NCBI GenBank assembly: GCA_037833965.1
Contig: AP031355.1
Location: 11,929,501-11,993,500 of the forward strand
Source of the DNA: Marchantia polymorpha subsp. ruderalis
Taxonomy: Eukaryota; Streptophyta; Marchantiopsida; Marchantiales; Marchantiaceae
Length of the DNA: 64,000 bases
Direction: 5' to 3'
Positions 1 to 13,600 of this stretch are shown here, one piece after another; position 1 is the first letter of the stretch, and each line of letters opens with the position of its first letter. Made by a program: the position numbers and the translations under genes. The notes beneath the pieces were generated by a model. That model searched no databases. It was not told where the DNA came from and was given only the letters and a program-made list of their open reading frames with translations.

Positions 1-96
1 CGCCCCGACTGCAGCGCTCTGCACAAAGACATCCATCACGGTAGGTTAGCTCGAGTTCGACGCCCTGGTCGGACGAAATCGGACGAAATCAGTCAC

Positions 97-560
97 CAGA
101 GAAACGCCGACGTAGTGAACTGTGGAGCCGGTCTCGTCGCGGATATGTGTCAGCAGGTTCGGCACGTCGTGCTCTACGTGTTGATCCCAAGTCCAATTCC
201 AGTACTCCTGCATCAATGTATCGTTCATTTACAATGTATGAGTCATTTACAATAGCCAGCAGATACTTGCAAAGGGCGCACAAATGTATTTAGACGGGGA
301 GATTGTGTTGCATCGTCGCGAGTGAGATTTCGATGCCCTGGCTCCCAGAGCGTCGCCCGCTCGTGGCCAATCCACACATCGAAACCCTGGTCCACAAGCT
401 TGAACGGCAGCAGAGTGTCGTTCCCGGGGGCCACGGGCGTGAACCAGCTGTCTCCGCTGAGAAGCTCGTGATGCATTAGCAGAACCGGGTCCCGATCGAG
501 GACGCCAGCATGTCGGGTTTGAGTCCGAGGTTGCTCTGGGCCATCGCTGGATCTGGGTTG
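97..560 (-). CDS. acid lipase / AB-hydrolase-associated lipase, partial
   Basis: This is an alpha/beta hydrolase of the plant triacylglycerol-lipase / acid-lipase family, expected to hydrolyse acyl esters. One exon runs from about 560 down to about 267. It holds a [16 protein letters not shown] block (oxyanion strand region) and a DQGFDVWIG block, both typical of the family. A second exon, 207 to 97, begins after a GCAG acceptor. It reads [16 protein letters not shown] and then HYVGVSL, the nucleophile elbow. The usual elbow is GHSLG or GHSQG; here the His position is Val, but the candidate Ser is kept. The gene continues beyond the left edge, so the Asp and His of the triad are not visible. 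The donor of the first exon is uncertain: a GTATCT donor would leave an intron of only about 60 bases. No N-terminal exon was found. It could be a decaying copy. Confidence 0.6.
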
Positions 561-1609
561 CCCCCTTGCAAGAATCGGCGAGGTTCAGCACTCGAACTCG
601 ATGATGGAGGCGTATCCCGATCCACCATCCAGGAGCATGAAATATGTCCTTCGACAAGGCCAATATCTGCTGGCATCTAGAAGTACAGTATTAGGCTTGT
701 AGTCTGTGATGGTAGTTAGTAATGGATGACAAACGTATAATCGGATTCGGTTGGATGCAAACTGAAGTAGATCCAAAGAAAAAATAACAAGGAGCTGTGA
801 ATCCTCATGTAACCAGCAAGACAGAACAAATCAATCGAGAGAATAAACCTCCTGTACGAGAGCAATTTGACAAGAAAGCAGAGAAGAAAATATCATCAAA
901 CTATGATGTTGTGCCTTAAACTTTGTGTATGTAAACGAGAGACGGCGAATGTTGGCGGAATCTCGAAGATGGTAGACCGACACGCGGAGAAACTTTTGTA
1001 ATTTTACCTTGAAGTTGAACAATAAGAGTTGTGATTTTTGGAACATCAGGTAAACAAACTATGTGAGTGAGTGTGGCGAAGACCCCTCTTGTGATAGCCA
1101 GCTGTAAATCATAATTGACAGTCCTTGCGGACAACTTCTGATATTTCTTGGAGTCTAAAGTGAAGGAAAGACATACGGAAAAGTAAATGTAACAAAAAGT
1201 ACTGGAATTACCATACATGAAACAAAAGGGGTTAAGATGGGACTAACCCCAAATAGCATCACAATTGGAAAGCATAGATCGCCTCTGTGTGTTTTGTTCT
1301 CATGTTCTCTATCCTTGAGTACGCGACAAAGCCGTTAGCGGACATGACCTGAGCGTAGTGATTTGCTTCTCACCATATTTCTGTTTCGAGTTGTGTTTCT
1401 GGGTACTAGCGTCAAATGCTTCCCAGTGATGTAACACAGATCTAATTACCTTACATTTATACATGTACAGTAATGAGAAGTAAGACAGAAAAAATCGGGA
1501 AATATTCAGAAACATTACTTTCTTCGTCTTTGCGCGGACTTTGTTTTTGCTTCCTATTTCTATAACTATATGATAACTATATTATCAAATAAACACCGAA
1601 CAGAACAAA
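561..1609. other. no recognised gene; upstream side of the lipase
   Basis: Short open frames occur on both strands, but none shows a recognisable domain or matches the lipase N-terminus. It may contain 5' exons or introns of the lipase gene. The last 80 bases before the tRNA are AT-rich and carry CAA-type motifs, as is usual upstream of plant tRNA genes. Confidence 0.4.
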
Positions 1610-1682
1610 GGGGGTGTAGCTCACATGGTAGAGCGATCGCTTTGCATGCGATAGGCACGGGGATCGATACCCCGCACCTCCA
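1610..1682 (+). tRNA. tRNA-Ala (anticodon TGC)
   Basis: A 73-nt cloverleaf can be drawn by hand. The acceptor stem GGGGGTG pairs with CACCTCC with one G-T pair, and the discriminator is A. The D stem is GCTC/GAGC with a GG in the loop. The anticodon stem ATCGC/GCGAT encloses TTTGCAT, giving anticodon TGC. The T stem is CGGGG/CCCCG with loop ATCGATA. There is no intron, and CCA is not encoded, as expected for a nuclear gene. No clear T-run terminator follows within a few bases. Confidence 0.93.
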
Positions 1683-4600
1683 AAGTCTCTTAAAATGAAT
1701 CACGTTAGTTGGGCTGTTCTATTTGTTCCCTCGAATATGGTTTACTTTCATGTCTTCGTTATTTGGAACAGCATTATCGGGTGTTTTGTGCTCTCATATC
1801 TCGCCCAGTTTGCCTATTCACTGTCGGTTATTTAGTCTTAGAGCGTGTTAAGATTCAGAGTGTTAAATTCACTCGGTTAAGGTTAATTAGATTGGTATAA
1901 GACATGATCCTATCTCAATATTTTAATCCATTCACGAAACGTGAATTTGATTACAAAATTATATATATATATATATATAATCAATTCATTATCTTTTAAT
2001 TTAGTTTTATCATTTTTCACCCTACAAACTATTTTGCTTTTGATCTTTGATTATTTCACAGCCAGTATTATGTTGTTGGATGTGTTGCTCTGGCGAGTAC
2101 TCTGGTTTGTTACTATGGAACACACAAGATTGTGTATCGATATTGTTCATTTTGAAATGAGATCTCTCTGACCAATCACATAATTCTATTATTAGATCAT
2201 TTATGTAAGATGAACGAATAAATTGAAGTATAACTAGCGGTTTTCATTTTATCATATCTAAGAGATCCAACATACACGTTATACTAGTATCATACATCAT
2301 TTAAATCATGTCTTGAAGAAACAACATGATTATTAGATGATTAATCATCTCAACTGATTGTTACCTTATGCAGAATGCAAGTTATTATTCTGAATGATAA
2401 AGTGGAGAGATTTACATGTTAATGAGCTGTATGTTAGAACATGTCAAAATAGAGATTTGTAGTAAATATAATACATATATAATATTTTAAGTAAATAGTA
2501 AATATAATATTTTATGTATGTAGTTCCATATAATAAGTAGTTTTGACAAATGTGTTGCAGATGTCTCTTATATATATTATTGTTCTTGAAATGAATTTTA
2601 GAATTAAAGCCCTTAGTTAATCGAAACTTAAAAAAATCTTTCATGAAAAAACCGACGATATGGATTAAATTTCAAATAGATATATAAAATAGCTATTCAA
2701 TATATAGCTATTGTAATGATCAATATTGATTATTCTATATCTTTTTTTTAACAATGTTGAAACTTGAAAGAAATCTTTTTTTTTTAATATACATGATAAA
2801 TTGTTATTGATGTGTAACCTAAACATTCTTATGTTCACATGTTGATGTCACTAAAACATGTCAACATCTTCAATCAAATTTCAAGTTATTAAAATGCCAC
2901 TTAGCATGATTGCATTGAGATTGCTATACTTATGATATAAAAAGTTTATGATTATATATTGCTTGTGAAATTATTTCAAGTGAGTGTCACTTCTCGTTTT
3001 TTTTTCATATATATACACTTGGCTATTTCATGTGATGAAACTTGATTATTTGAACTTTGCAAACAATTAGAAACGATTGTTCTTACTCACAAATCAAAAT
3101 TTCATTCATAATTTGTCTAAAATAAATTTCAAAAAACATCGAAATTTTAAAATATTTTATAAAATTTTGTCAATTATTATAATAATCATGAATATATATC
3201 ATGCAATAATATCACATATTCAGCATAAACCATATAAAATACCATTTAAAAAATTATTTCAATCACTATCAAATTTTACAATATATATCGTACCATTTAA
3301 GCTTCCTCCTGAAAACAAATTTAGAAAAACATGATGAAACAAAATTCATGGCTATTCTACTTATATCATGATAGTTAATGCATTTACTGTTGCAATTTTT
3401 AATTTGCACAAAAAGTTTCTTCAATTCATTTGAATTTTCTATTTTAATTACACAAAGTTTTCAACTTCAAAAACATATAGTTGAGCTATTTAGTTATAAA
3501 GGCATTTTTTCTAAATATGTCTTAGAATTCATAAAATCTTAGATCTGCCAAAAAAATATTTCAATCATCTTATAAGTTATATTACCTACAGCTTAAAAAA
3601 AATTTATTTGAATGAAAGTATTAAAAATAATAATATAGAAAACCAAATATTATTAAATAAATTTGGATAGATGAATTTTAATAAAATATTATTCTAAAAA
3701 TCTAGGTGTCTATTGATAAATTAAAGCTATCAGAAAATTGGAATTTGAAAGTGTGAAAGTAATATTTTGGTAAAAAAATCTAATTTCTAAATTTTATAAA
3801 TTTAGAAAAAAACGATGATTATGGATCTAAATCCAATGATTATAAAATGTTTCAGTATACCTTTTAGAATAAATTTTTTTTACTAATATAAATTATTTTT
3901 TATTTTTATATTATTTTTAAGATTCAAAATACATGGTCAAAATTATAGACAGTTAAATGAAATTCTAAATTATATATCATATGCCTTGAAAAACAATCAT
4001 CAATCAGATTCAAAATATTGTCGATAAGAAATCTAAACATTCATCACAAAAACATGAATGCAATAAATTTGAAGTCTTCTATTATAATGTCTTAATCAAA
4101 TCTTTTTTTTAATTTTTATCCTTTTACTCTGAATCTCACTGCATTTCTGAATGTTTAATTTCGTGAAATCTCATCATAATTTGTCAAAGGTCATCCATAC
4201 TTAAACAACTTGTCTTTTTTATCATTCTTGAAACAAATGATATATTGAATACTAGCAGACTATGAGATCACTTGAGCCATTATATTTTCCATATTTCCAT
4301 ATTTTCCAAATAGCTATGTAAGGGCACAACACTATATCAAATCAAAACTATTACTTTTTGGTTCAATTTATCAAATGATTTTAATTGATCCAATTAATTC
4401 ACTGTTTATATTAGTCAAAATAATCAAGCAACAATATTGTTTAGCAAAGAGTTTTATGTAATAACATAAAACTTTTTTTCTCTTGTTAAACAAAAGTGAT
4501 GATGCTCATCAATAATTTTTTGAGGATCATTTATCTATTTTATCAAGTAGGAATTATCATATTAAGATTTATTTTCAGCCATAAAATTTAATAATTTTTT

Positions 4601-7600
4601 ATTATATAACACATTCATTATCAAAACAAAAGAAAATAAGTTTTGTTAATGATCAAATGGATGTGTGAATATCTATTTCAATAGCTACAAAATTTTTTTA
4701 CAATAACAAATATAAAATGATTAAACAAAAATTAATATAAATTATCAACATTTATATAATTTTTTCATAGAAAACTGCTACAAAGTGATGTAAAATAATG
4801 ATGAAAGTACTGATACAAAATTAATACAAACTCATGTGAAATGGTTTAAAAAGACCTAATACAAAATAATCCAAATATTTTTATTATTTTTCATTGAAAA
4901 TGATGCATAATAAAAATAAAGATATTGATATAAATTGATATTGTAAGATTTTTAATTGTACAATTTAATCAAAAAGTTGATAAGGATTTTTTCAGCATGA
5001 AAAGTTTAACTATCAAGTTTGAGTAGCCAACTATAGATATTTTATAAGTTGAAATTAACATTCAATACTATTGTTAAATTTAGTTTGAGTAGTTCATGGT
5101 AAGCAAATTTATATATACTTTTGTATGAACGTTTGTATCATCAAAAGTTTTGGTTGAGTGACGAATAAACTTATTGTGTGAAGAGTGTTTGGACACTTGG
5201 ACATGCATGAACATATATGATCATGAGAAGCTATTCAAAAATCACCTAAGATAAATTTTGTGAGAACTTACAGAGATCATTGTACTACATGAATCAAACT
5301 ACAAATATTTATACAAAATTGACATGAAGTGTTGATAAAAGTGTGAATTTTTTAAAAAATTCCATGACATAAAAAAAGATCAACATATGGAATTAAACAA
5401 CTAAAGAAATAACTATCATACTTTGAAAAAGGCGAAACAAAAAGTATTAACAAAGTGCAATGAAACTAGCATTGGATATAAAAATAAACAACTAAGACTA
5501 TACATGTATTGATTACTGAAACCTTGAAATGACAAATTAAGTTTACATTGATTGAAGATGATTAAAAGAAAAAATAAATGATGATGGAAAGAACTTCTAA
5601 AGCTAAATAAAACACGTTGTCATGACATTACAAACGAATTTTTTCTACAAAAAACAATGACTGGGAGAAAATAGGGTCAAAAATTACACTAATGAGAAGT
5701 AAAAGTACACTTTACTGGTTGTTTTAATCAAAAAAGTGTAGTAAGAATTTAACACAAAATTCAAAGTAAATTTATATACAAATATAACGTTTTGTATGAT
5801 TTAAGGAGAGTTATAAAGTTCTGATAAGATGAACTTGACAATCAAAAAATTTAAAACTGATATTATTTGAAAACTAAAATTTGAAATTTGGAATTTTTTT
5901 TGTAGGGATTGATAACTACAAATTGATATACGATTAAAATGTCAAGGTTGCAAGCCACCTGTTCATATTCAAAATTATAATTCAAGATCTTTTCGAAGGT
6001 AATAATTTACTCATTAGAATTCATTTTGAGTGCAAGCTTGTAGATTCAAGTTGATATAAAAACAATAGTGCAAGATTGCAACAAACCATAAAAAGAATTC
6101 ATGCATAAATCATAACCATATTTTTTTGGTAAAAACAATTTCACATAATATTTACATATAAACACATATTTGTATAAGTTTTTAGTTTATAGTTTTTTAT
6201 TAAAGAAATAAAATAAAAATTCTTATCAAATTTATACATAGGAGTTTAGATTTTTTCATGTAAAATGGTTGAAATAATCTTAAAAAAAATCTGGGAAGTA
6301 AACATTACAATTAAAAAGAAACTAGATAAAATTTAAAAATTTACGATTGTATTTGAAAAAAAGCTTTAATTTCTTTTGAATGGCGGCTTGGTTTGATAAT
6401 CCAATTATAAAATATGATACAATTTTCATAAAAAACTTCAAATAATCAAATGCAAGTAAAAGTAGATTGATGATGGGAAGATTTGAACAATGTAATTTTC
6501 AAAATTATTTCAAGAAAATTATATACGTCCGAACTATGATACAAAAGCAAAATTATGCACATGCAACGAAGTTGTCTTAGTGTAAGATTGTGATTATCAA
6601 TAAAGTATTTTCCCCTTGTCGTGATCACTCAAATCAAGGCATCATGAATTTAAATTTTGAATTTTGATAAGAAATTTCAATATTTTTTAGACTATTGAAT
6701 AATAACACAATATGACCTGAATGTACTTTTTTAATTATTCAATATTATAATAAATCAAAAGTATCATCAATGATTGTTTTTCAAAATCTTGAGCAAATAC
6801 GTTCTAAGTCAATGATTATGTTAAGTGTTCTGTAATTGTTAAATTTTCTTCAAGCATATTATCAGCAGAGTTCAAACTTGCTACAATTTCAAAAGTATAG
6901 GATTTAGAAATGCATTTGATGGTCTCTACTTTATTGAAACATTTCAATTTTTCTTAGATAAATTAAGTTAGTTCAATCGATTTTCATGAAAATTTTTAAA
7001 TTTTTTTCGTTTATCATACAAAATGTATAGTTGATTATTTTTGCTAACATGTCAGATTAAATTCTCAAGAAATGATTATTAAGGTTTTACTAGAACAATG
7101 TTCAAATATAACTTGTGTAATTATTTATACAAACTTACGTACTTTATGTCATACAAGCTTCAGATTTGATCTTTCAAATCTAATTAATATTCCCTTATAT
7201 GAAAATCTACTTATTTTTTGCACTATTCGATATGATAAGTATAGGTTATGCTCATTTGGCAAGATAATTATAGCTATCAAAACATATATATCTTGTTTTT
7301 AAAGTAAGGTTTAAAGATCCTAGAAAATCTATTTGTCATTTTTCAAAGGTAATTGATATCATTGAATTGATATCATATGAGAAGAAAACTGACACAAATC
7401 ACAAATTTTTTTCGAATTTCTTGAAAACAAATTTGAAAGATTTTTGGATTAGTAAATCAATGTCAATTCTATTGATTAGATAAAATTTTGCAAATTTTAC
7501 TCCGCATGATAAAACTCCGCGAAAATTTACATGAATTGTGTAATTGTTCTTTTCTAACTATTTTTTTAAGTACTTGATACTTTGCTTGATGTGGTGGCAT

Positions 7601-8270
7601 TTTTCTCCTTAGTGACTCAGCAAAATCATGTGTGATTTACGTTTTTCCACAAAGAAATATCTATTCTTTTTGTATCCATACCTTCAAATTTTTTTTTCCC
7701 TATATGAAATCTCAAAAGTTTTTTATCATTTTAATTATGTATATTATCGGAAAATCTTTATCAGGAAAGTTTTCATTGACCTATTCACGTTTTTCACGTC
7801 TTTTATTGGAGACATCATACCAACATTGACATGTTTCAATATATTACACTTTTGTTTATTATTTTATTCATTTGACAATAATTTATCAGCATCAAAATAT
7901 ATTTCAAATTTTTATGATGGATGATAAAATTAAAATTTCCAAAATATAATCTTAGTTAAAAAAAATTAATTCAAAAAATAAAACTTCTAGAATAAGATGA
8001 TCATGATCTCATGGATTTGAAATATATTTAACTATAGTATTCAATGTATCTGTAATGAAAAATAAAAATGTATCACAGTTTGATTTAATGTAACCTTCAA
8101 ATATAATTTAAATATTATCACATAAGCTCTGAAATAAAAACTATCTATTATAATACTCATCCATGAATCAAATATTATTCTTAAATTAAACACATATTAT
8201 TTAATATCATAAAGATGAAACATTCATATTAAAAGCTTCAGAATTTATCTCATCAAGTGATGCAATTTAA
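1683..8270. other. very AT-rich gene-poor block
   Basis: About 6.6 kb of strongly A+T-biased sequence, most extreme from roughly 2.2 to 8.2 kb. The open frames are short, rich in Phe, Ile, Lys and Asn, and lack any known motif, so I treat them as composition artefacts. I see no LTR, TIR or tandem array apart from a short AT microsatellite. It is probably old decayed intergenic DNA. Confidence 0.6.
1960..1979. repeat. (AT)n microsatellite
   Basis: An uninterrupted run of alternating T and A of about 20 bases, seen directly. Confidence 0.85.
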
Positions 8271-9494
8271 CGCTTACAAATTATTTGGTTGAAGAGACCT
8301 AAAACCCTGTGTCCACATGTACATATTACATGCATTGTTGAAACTGCATGGATAATGGCAAATATCTGGCCAAATGCCATTTACCGACAATGGGCACCAC
8401 TGACGCTTCCCTACCAAAGGAATCTCAAAAACAGCCATGGCCGTTAATCCCGTCATTACCCCCTCAGGTGATACTTGAGAGAACTGCTCTGCTTATGAGG
8501 GCAAGATTGACTTCTTCACGGTTCAGTGCAGCCGGCGGTTCAAGACATGAAGTCACGCACCTGTTGCATGAAAGCCATAGCTCACTGCTAGGAACCTGGT
8601 GGCGGACTAGGTGGCGTCGACAAACTTCAACTGCAGTGGATCTTCAATATTCTATCTCAGATCACACTAGCCACATGGAACTTAGAGGTGCACTCACTTC
8701 AGCTTCGCATGCATTACGTTACGAATGTGTGTGTCGGTCAGGAACACGCTTAATGTCCACCTCTTGTGCTTCAACACTATGAACGTAACCACGGGAAGCT
8801 CGTCGTGCAAGAAATCTTATCTAGCGCTTATCTAGCTCATACATAGAAGTCTTGACCACCACTTCCAGGGCGCTCGCTCATACTTTTACGTAACTCCGTA
8901 TTAATTTAAACCTTTTTTTCTGACCTGCGAGAGAAGATGCTCCAACTGTTTTCCCCAGGAAAAGGTTCGATACACAGTCAGCGCCGAAGAGTTCGGAGTT
9001 TTTGTCAAAACCCTGCGATTTTGAGTTCATGAGTAGGTATGCAAGTATTCATTATAGACACCATAATTTATCTCCTGCGTCGCTGTCCTTGAAAGATCTC
9101 TGTCCATAGTCGCTTTCAGATTTCTAATTACAAATGCACGGGTTGCCATGTTCAATACTTAGCAGCGACAGGAAAATACTAGACTTGACTCGAACCTTCC
9201 AAAATCCAGAAATTCAATCCAGAATGAAGTTACTGAATAGTATATATGTACATCAAAGATGAACCCGAAGTAAAGAATCGAATCCAAATGCCTGCACAAT
9301 GTTGAGTTGATTTGCATTGAGCACCAACCAAAATGATTTTCTGTAATGCAACTTCAACTCGAACGTTTGAACCCTCATATGAGTCTCGTTTGATCAAAGA
9401 CCAATTGATTTTCTCTCTGTCTCCGTCTGTCTGGAAGCTAAGAAATATGTAAATGTAAATGACACCCTTCTAGCGATAAATCTCCAAATTCAGC
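8271..9494. other. transition to normal composition, no recognised gene
   Basis: Base composition rises abruptly here. A 144-codon open frame lies at 8348-8782 on the plus strand. It has no recognisable domain, signal peptide or splice context, so I do not call it a gene. The rest is probably the 3' side of the lectin-domain gene on the minus strand. Confidence 0.4.
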
Positions 9495-10220
9495 CTAAAT
9501 GAGACCAAGGAAGAAAGCAGTGACGCACAGAGCCAAAGACATTGTCAGGGCAACACATTCGGGAGACTTTGCAACATTATTTAACGGCGCAAGTGGCAGG
9601 AGAGGTATATCTAAAGCTTTCCACAAAACCGTCTTTCCATCAGAATGTACCAGAACCAGATTACCAGAGTCCTGGACCTGCACAGCAACAGCGCCTTTTC
9701 CACTCGTGTTCGTACTCCAGACTATGCGTTCCAGCGTCCATGGGGGATTAGGATTATGTCCTCGCTTCAGATTTGGTACCACAAACTGGAGGTCTCCGCT
9801 TTCGGTAAATCGCAAGGCACAGCTGTTTGTCGGCTGATCGAAACTCACTGGAACTGTCCATGCCCAGTCCTGAGGAGGAAACTCTAGAGTACCATCAGTT
9901 TGAAACAGGTCAGCAAATCGCCTGCCCACTCCAGCCACAAAGCTCAGATTCCAAGGGTCCATGGTACGATCTGGACAGACTACGTTCAGCTTCACGATGT
10001 AATTCTTATTTGGAGACATGAGGGTGCCCATCGATGCAGCTGTACATCCTTGATCCTCCTGTTGCAACTGCCACGGGTAATAAACCGTGTAATTGAATGG
10101 TCCTCCATCCGTGCCCCCATCATGTGAGAAAATCCTGGCCCAGCTCGTTGGGAAGGGGCAGGTTAGCAGCAATATTGTGAGGGTTGAGGAGAATGCAAAG
10201 GGAATGCTCGGGGAAAGCAT
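9495..10220 (-). CDS. secreted bulb-type (mannose-binding) lectin-domain protein
   Basis: A single-exon gene of 241 residues. Residues 1 to about 28 form a signal peptide (hydrophobic core with SSTLTILLLTC). A B_lectin-type beta-prism domain follows, from about residue 55 to 205. It shows the internal repeats LRFTESGDLQFV near 136-147 and VQVQDSGNLVLV near 180-191, and the IVWSTNTSG strand before the second. The mannose-binding signature QxDxNxVxY is altered here to QDSGNLVLV: the Asp position is Ser and the final Tyr is Val. Classical mannose binding is therefore doubtful, as in many S-domain receptor kinases. The last 23 residues or so are hydrophobic, which suggests a membrane anchor or GPI-attachment signal. 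It is probably a cell-surface or extracellular protein. No kinase domain is encoded nearby. The first in-frame Met precedes the signal peptide, which supports this start. Confidence 0.85.
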   Translation of the reverse strand: MLSPSIPFAFSSTLTILLLTCPFPTSWARIFSHDGGTDGGPFNYTVYYPWQLQQEDQGCTAASMGTLMSPNKNYIVKLNVVCPDRTMDPWNLSFVAGVGRRFADLFQTDGTLEFPPQDWAWTVPVSFDQPTNSCALRFTESGDLQFVVPNLKRGHNPNPPWTLERIVWSTNTSGKGAVAVQVQDSGNLVLVHSDGKTVLWKALDIPLLPLAPLNNVAKSPECVALTMSLALCVTAFFLGLI

Positions 10221-10597
10221 TGTGAGCTGAATGGATAAACAAATAATCTATCTGAGACCGTCCAGGAAGGACGAAGAAAGCTGAATCCAGATCTCCATAC
10301 GAGACATGCGGTCATGAACTGAATGAGAAAACGCAGCTTCTGAGGAATTCCAAGCTGAAGATACTTTAGAACTTCAAGCATATGAGGAAAAGACCATACA
10401 GTCTGCTATACAATGAAAAAGATTTCCCCACCAAGCGCTTGCAAGATCATAGAGTTCAAGCTCTAGTCTAACAACTCATTGATCGATCGTTAGGCTTGAG
10501 GATCATCTGTAAGGAGCTTTCAGCTCTTTTGGAAAGAGCCGAAATCAACCTCAATGCTAAATCACAGACAGCACAATAGAAACCTTGCTATTCCCGG

Positions 10598-10606
10598 CTT
10601 ATATAG
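10598..10606 (-). promoter_or_regulatory. TATA box of the lectin-domain gene
   Basis: On the minus strand this reads CTATATAAG, in a locally GC-richer setting about 380 bases before the start codon. That would give a 5' leader of roughly 350 bases. It is a good TATA match, but the transcription start is inferred. Confidence 0.45.
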
Positions 10607-10609
10607 AAG

Positions 10610-13600
10610 CTTGAAAGGGAATATATTCCAGATCCCATGCTGCCGCAATGCAAATTGCGTTGTCTTGGGTTTTATACATAAATTTTAATATTTTCCGGCT
10701 GAATGTACCATGGACTGGCCATTTTCAGTACTCTCTATATCCGTCTTCATAGTAATTCGCAATATGATCTCCAATGCGACTGGAAATCATGTTTGATAAT
10801 TATTTTCATCTAATTGAAAAATCGCTGAAGGGTATGGGGCGGCAAGGACTCTTCTTCAGATTGACACACTGCATTGACAAAGAGAGCAATGAGCCATCAC
10901 AGATGGGACATGTTCGCCGATTGATCCCCAGTCACCTCGTGCTGAATAAAAGAGCACGCAACCCATGAAGGATACTCACGTTTCTAGTGAACAAATGCAC
11001 TTCGCTTCCCTCCTACTTCTGTTTGCTGTCTTATCTACAGCAAAAATTGCTACAGAGCGTGCTGTGCCGATATTTCGGCTTGGTATTTTACTCGTGTTGT
11101 TAGCAGTTTCTCTTGGCACCTGGCCGGTCCAGGCAATCCGGCCGCCTTGCTTGCCACGATGATTGCGCTTGAACTGATGTATAACTGGAGAGACGTGTGT
11201 ATTCACGACAACTGGTCTTGAAAAAGGGTGACTCGTGAGCTGGACCGATCGAGGCTGGGACAGGGGTCTCTAACTCAAAGAGATAAGCGAGTGTGATAGA
11301 ACGCAATTGGAAGTAAGCGGAAGGTGGTGAATAGAGGGTGACAATATGTTCAGCTCATCCTTGTGATCGTAGGCAACTGGATTTCCAGAAACGTTGCTGG
11401 ATGAGGTTCCAAGTTCCATTGTACTTCAAGATGCAACTCGATTTCTACGTCATTAAGATTTTCGGTGCAAGATAATATCCGTGTTGTCCACATGGTCGCG
11501 AAGGAGCGCAGTCAACATTATACATGTTGCTTGATCCACGCACAGGAATGTCCCAACTTTGAAGAGCTTTTCAAGCCCGAAAGAGGAGCTGAAGTAAAAT
11601 TATCCGATCATGGATTGTTGGATATTTTTCTCTCCATCTTTTGCAACACTCCACTCACTTTGCTTCACTTTGTGATGTTAGCTTTATTTTTTCATGAGTA
11701 GTGTCTCATAAATTTCTTTACTTTAACTTGTACATGAATTAAAATCTGTTTATTTGAATTAAAGAACTTCTGAACGATGAAATCTCAAGATTTCAGATTA
11801 CTTTAACAACTATAATTTTAAAAGATGAAGTTAATAAGTTTCTACACATAAAGTAAGTATATATATATATACTGAAAGTTATTAGTCTTACTAATGAGAT
11901 TAAGGTTTTCAGATATCATTGTTCAAAATATAGCATAATTTGCTAAAAGTACGTTTTGCTCTTACATTGTGAATATAGCATGCATACATGTGTCATATTT
12001 GCAAACTTGAGCGCATTTATGACAAGAGGTAAAATAGCAGATTGAAGTTTTTAATATTAAAATTTCTAGTATCATTAGAAAGAATTACAACTTTGACAAC
12101 AAATCTCTAAATTTCAATATGGATTAATACCGTAATTGTTTGGTTGGAAATTTTAATATTTACTATCGTTTGAGTTCTCCTGTTCGATTTTTTAACACAT
12201 ATCAGATCTAAAAACATGTTGATCATTTAGATTTTACACCACATATCATTAACATGTTTTATGTATCATAAATCAAATTTTATAAATTTCTGTTTAGATA
12301 CTTGTGCGTTAAAAAGTCAGTTATGAATGTTTGAATATTTGAAATACATGTATGTATCTTTGTCAATATGTCATCTTTGTGTATTTAAAGCAAGACTAAT
12401 TGGAAAAAAATTACACGTATAATCATATTAATCCTAGTTCATTTCTAAGGCTCGTAATTAATGAATAATCATGTAATATTTTACACAAAAACCATCATAC
12501 AATCTTAGTTCATGAAGAAACATTACGTGAATTTTGGATTTGAAATACTTCGTTTCATACATATAAATTATATTTCAATCCATCCTTTGAAAATTTTATA
12601 AATATATAAAGCTTATAATTTTACAAAATATAATTTATTCTTATTTTGCATATATCTTTCACATCATAATATAAATTGTTAATATGAAAAGTCTATATAT
12701 ATATAGTACTTCACTTAACTCATTTATTCTAATAGTGTCTACAAAGACACTAATTTGAGAATTTTAGTTTAAATGTGTATGTATCTATCTATATGTAATC
12801 TAAGTTCATGTATTTTCTAAAAATTTTCCATGGTCATATCTTCAAGTATCATATTTGAACGTTGTTTTTTTTTGGTTATGCTTAACACTCTAAAATTACT
12901 ACAAGACTATGTCGATTAATAGCTTAATAGTCCATATGCTTTTTGGCCATGAGGAATTGTTTAGGTCAAAAATTGTACATACCTTCGTGAGCTATTCATT
13001 TCTTGCTTTATCAGCCGGAGATTGAAAATGACAAATATATACCAAAAAAAAGTCTTGCATGTCTAGCGTAAACTAGACAAAATGCATTACTAATGTATAT
13101 AGTATAGCTCGTCCTTAGTAATTCAATTTGAGATACTGGTAAGTGAGTTATGGTTTGAAATTCAAGAATTGAGTTGATTGAAAAATTGCTGTATAATATA
13201 TGCATGGTATTGATGAAAATTAGAAAATCTACAAAAAATTTGATCCTTGAAAGCCAATTACTGTATAGTGATTCACATGTACGTAGAATATCTACATTGC
13301 ATGCAAATAAGTGAAAAAACATTCTTCAGGTTCGATAATTAAATCATTTCAACAGATTTTAACCCAACTTATGAAAATTTACATCAAAAAATGTAAAGTA
13401 AAGCTTATCTCCAAGTGTATAAATTTTGATACTGATAGTAAAATAATCTGCACGTTTTTCAAATCTTACACATAGATTGAAGTGAATTTAAAATTTACAT
13501 GAAAAAATAATAATCACAGAAAGAAAATTTCAAAAAAACGTTAATTTTAGATATCAAATATCTAAAATTAACGTTTTGATTCAAATATCTATTTCTTAAA

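Noticed and set aside
8348..8782. 144-codon ORF
   Set aside because: No domain, no splice or promoter context; composition resembles random read-through.
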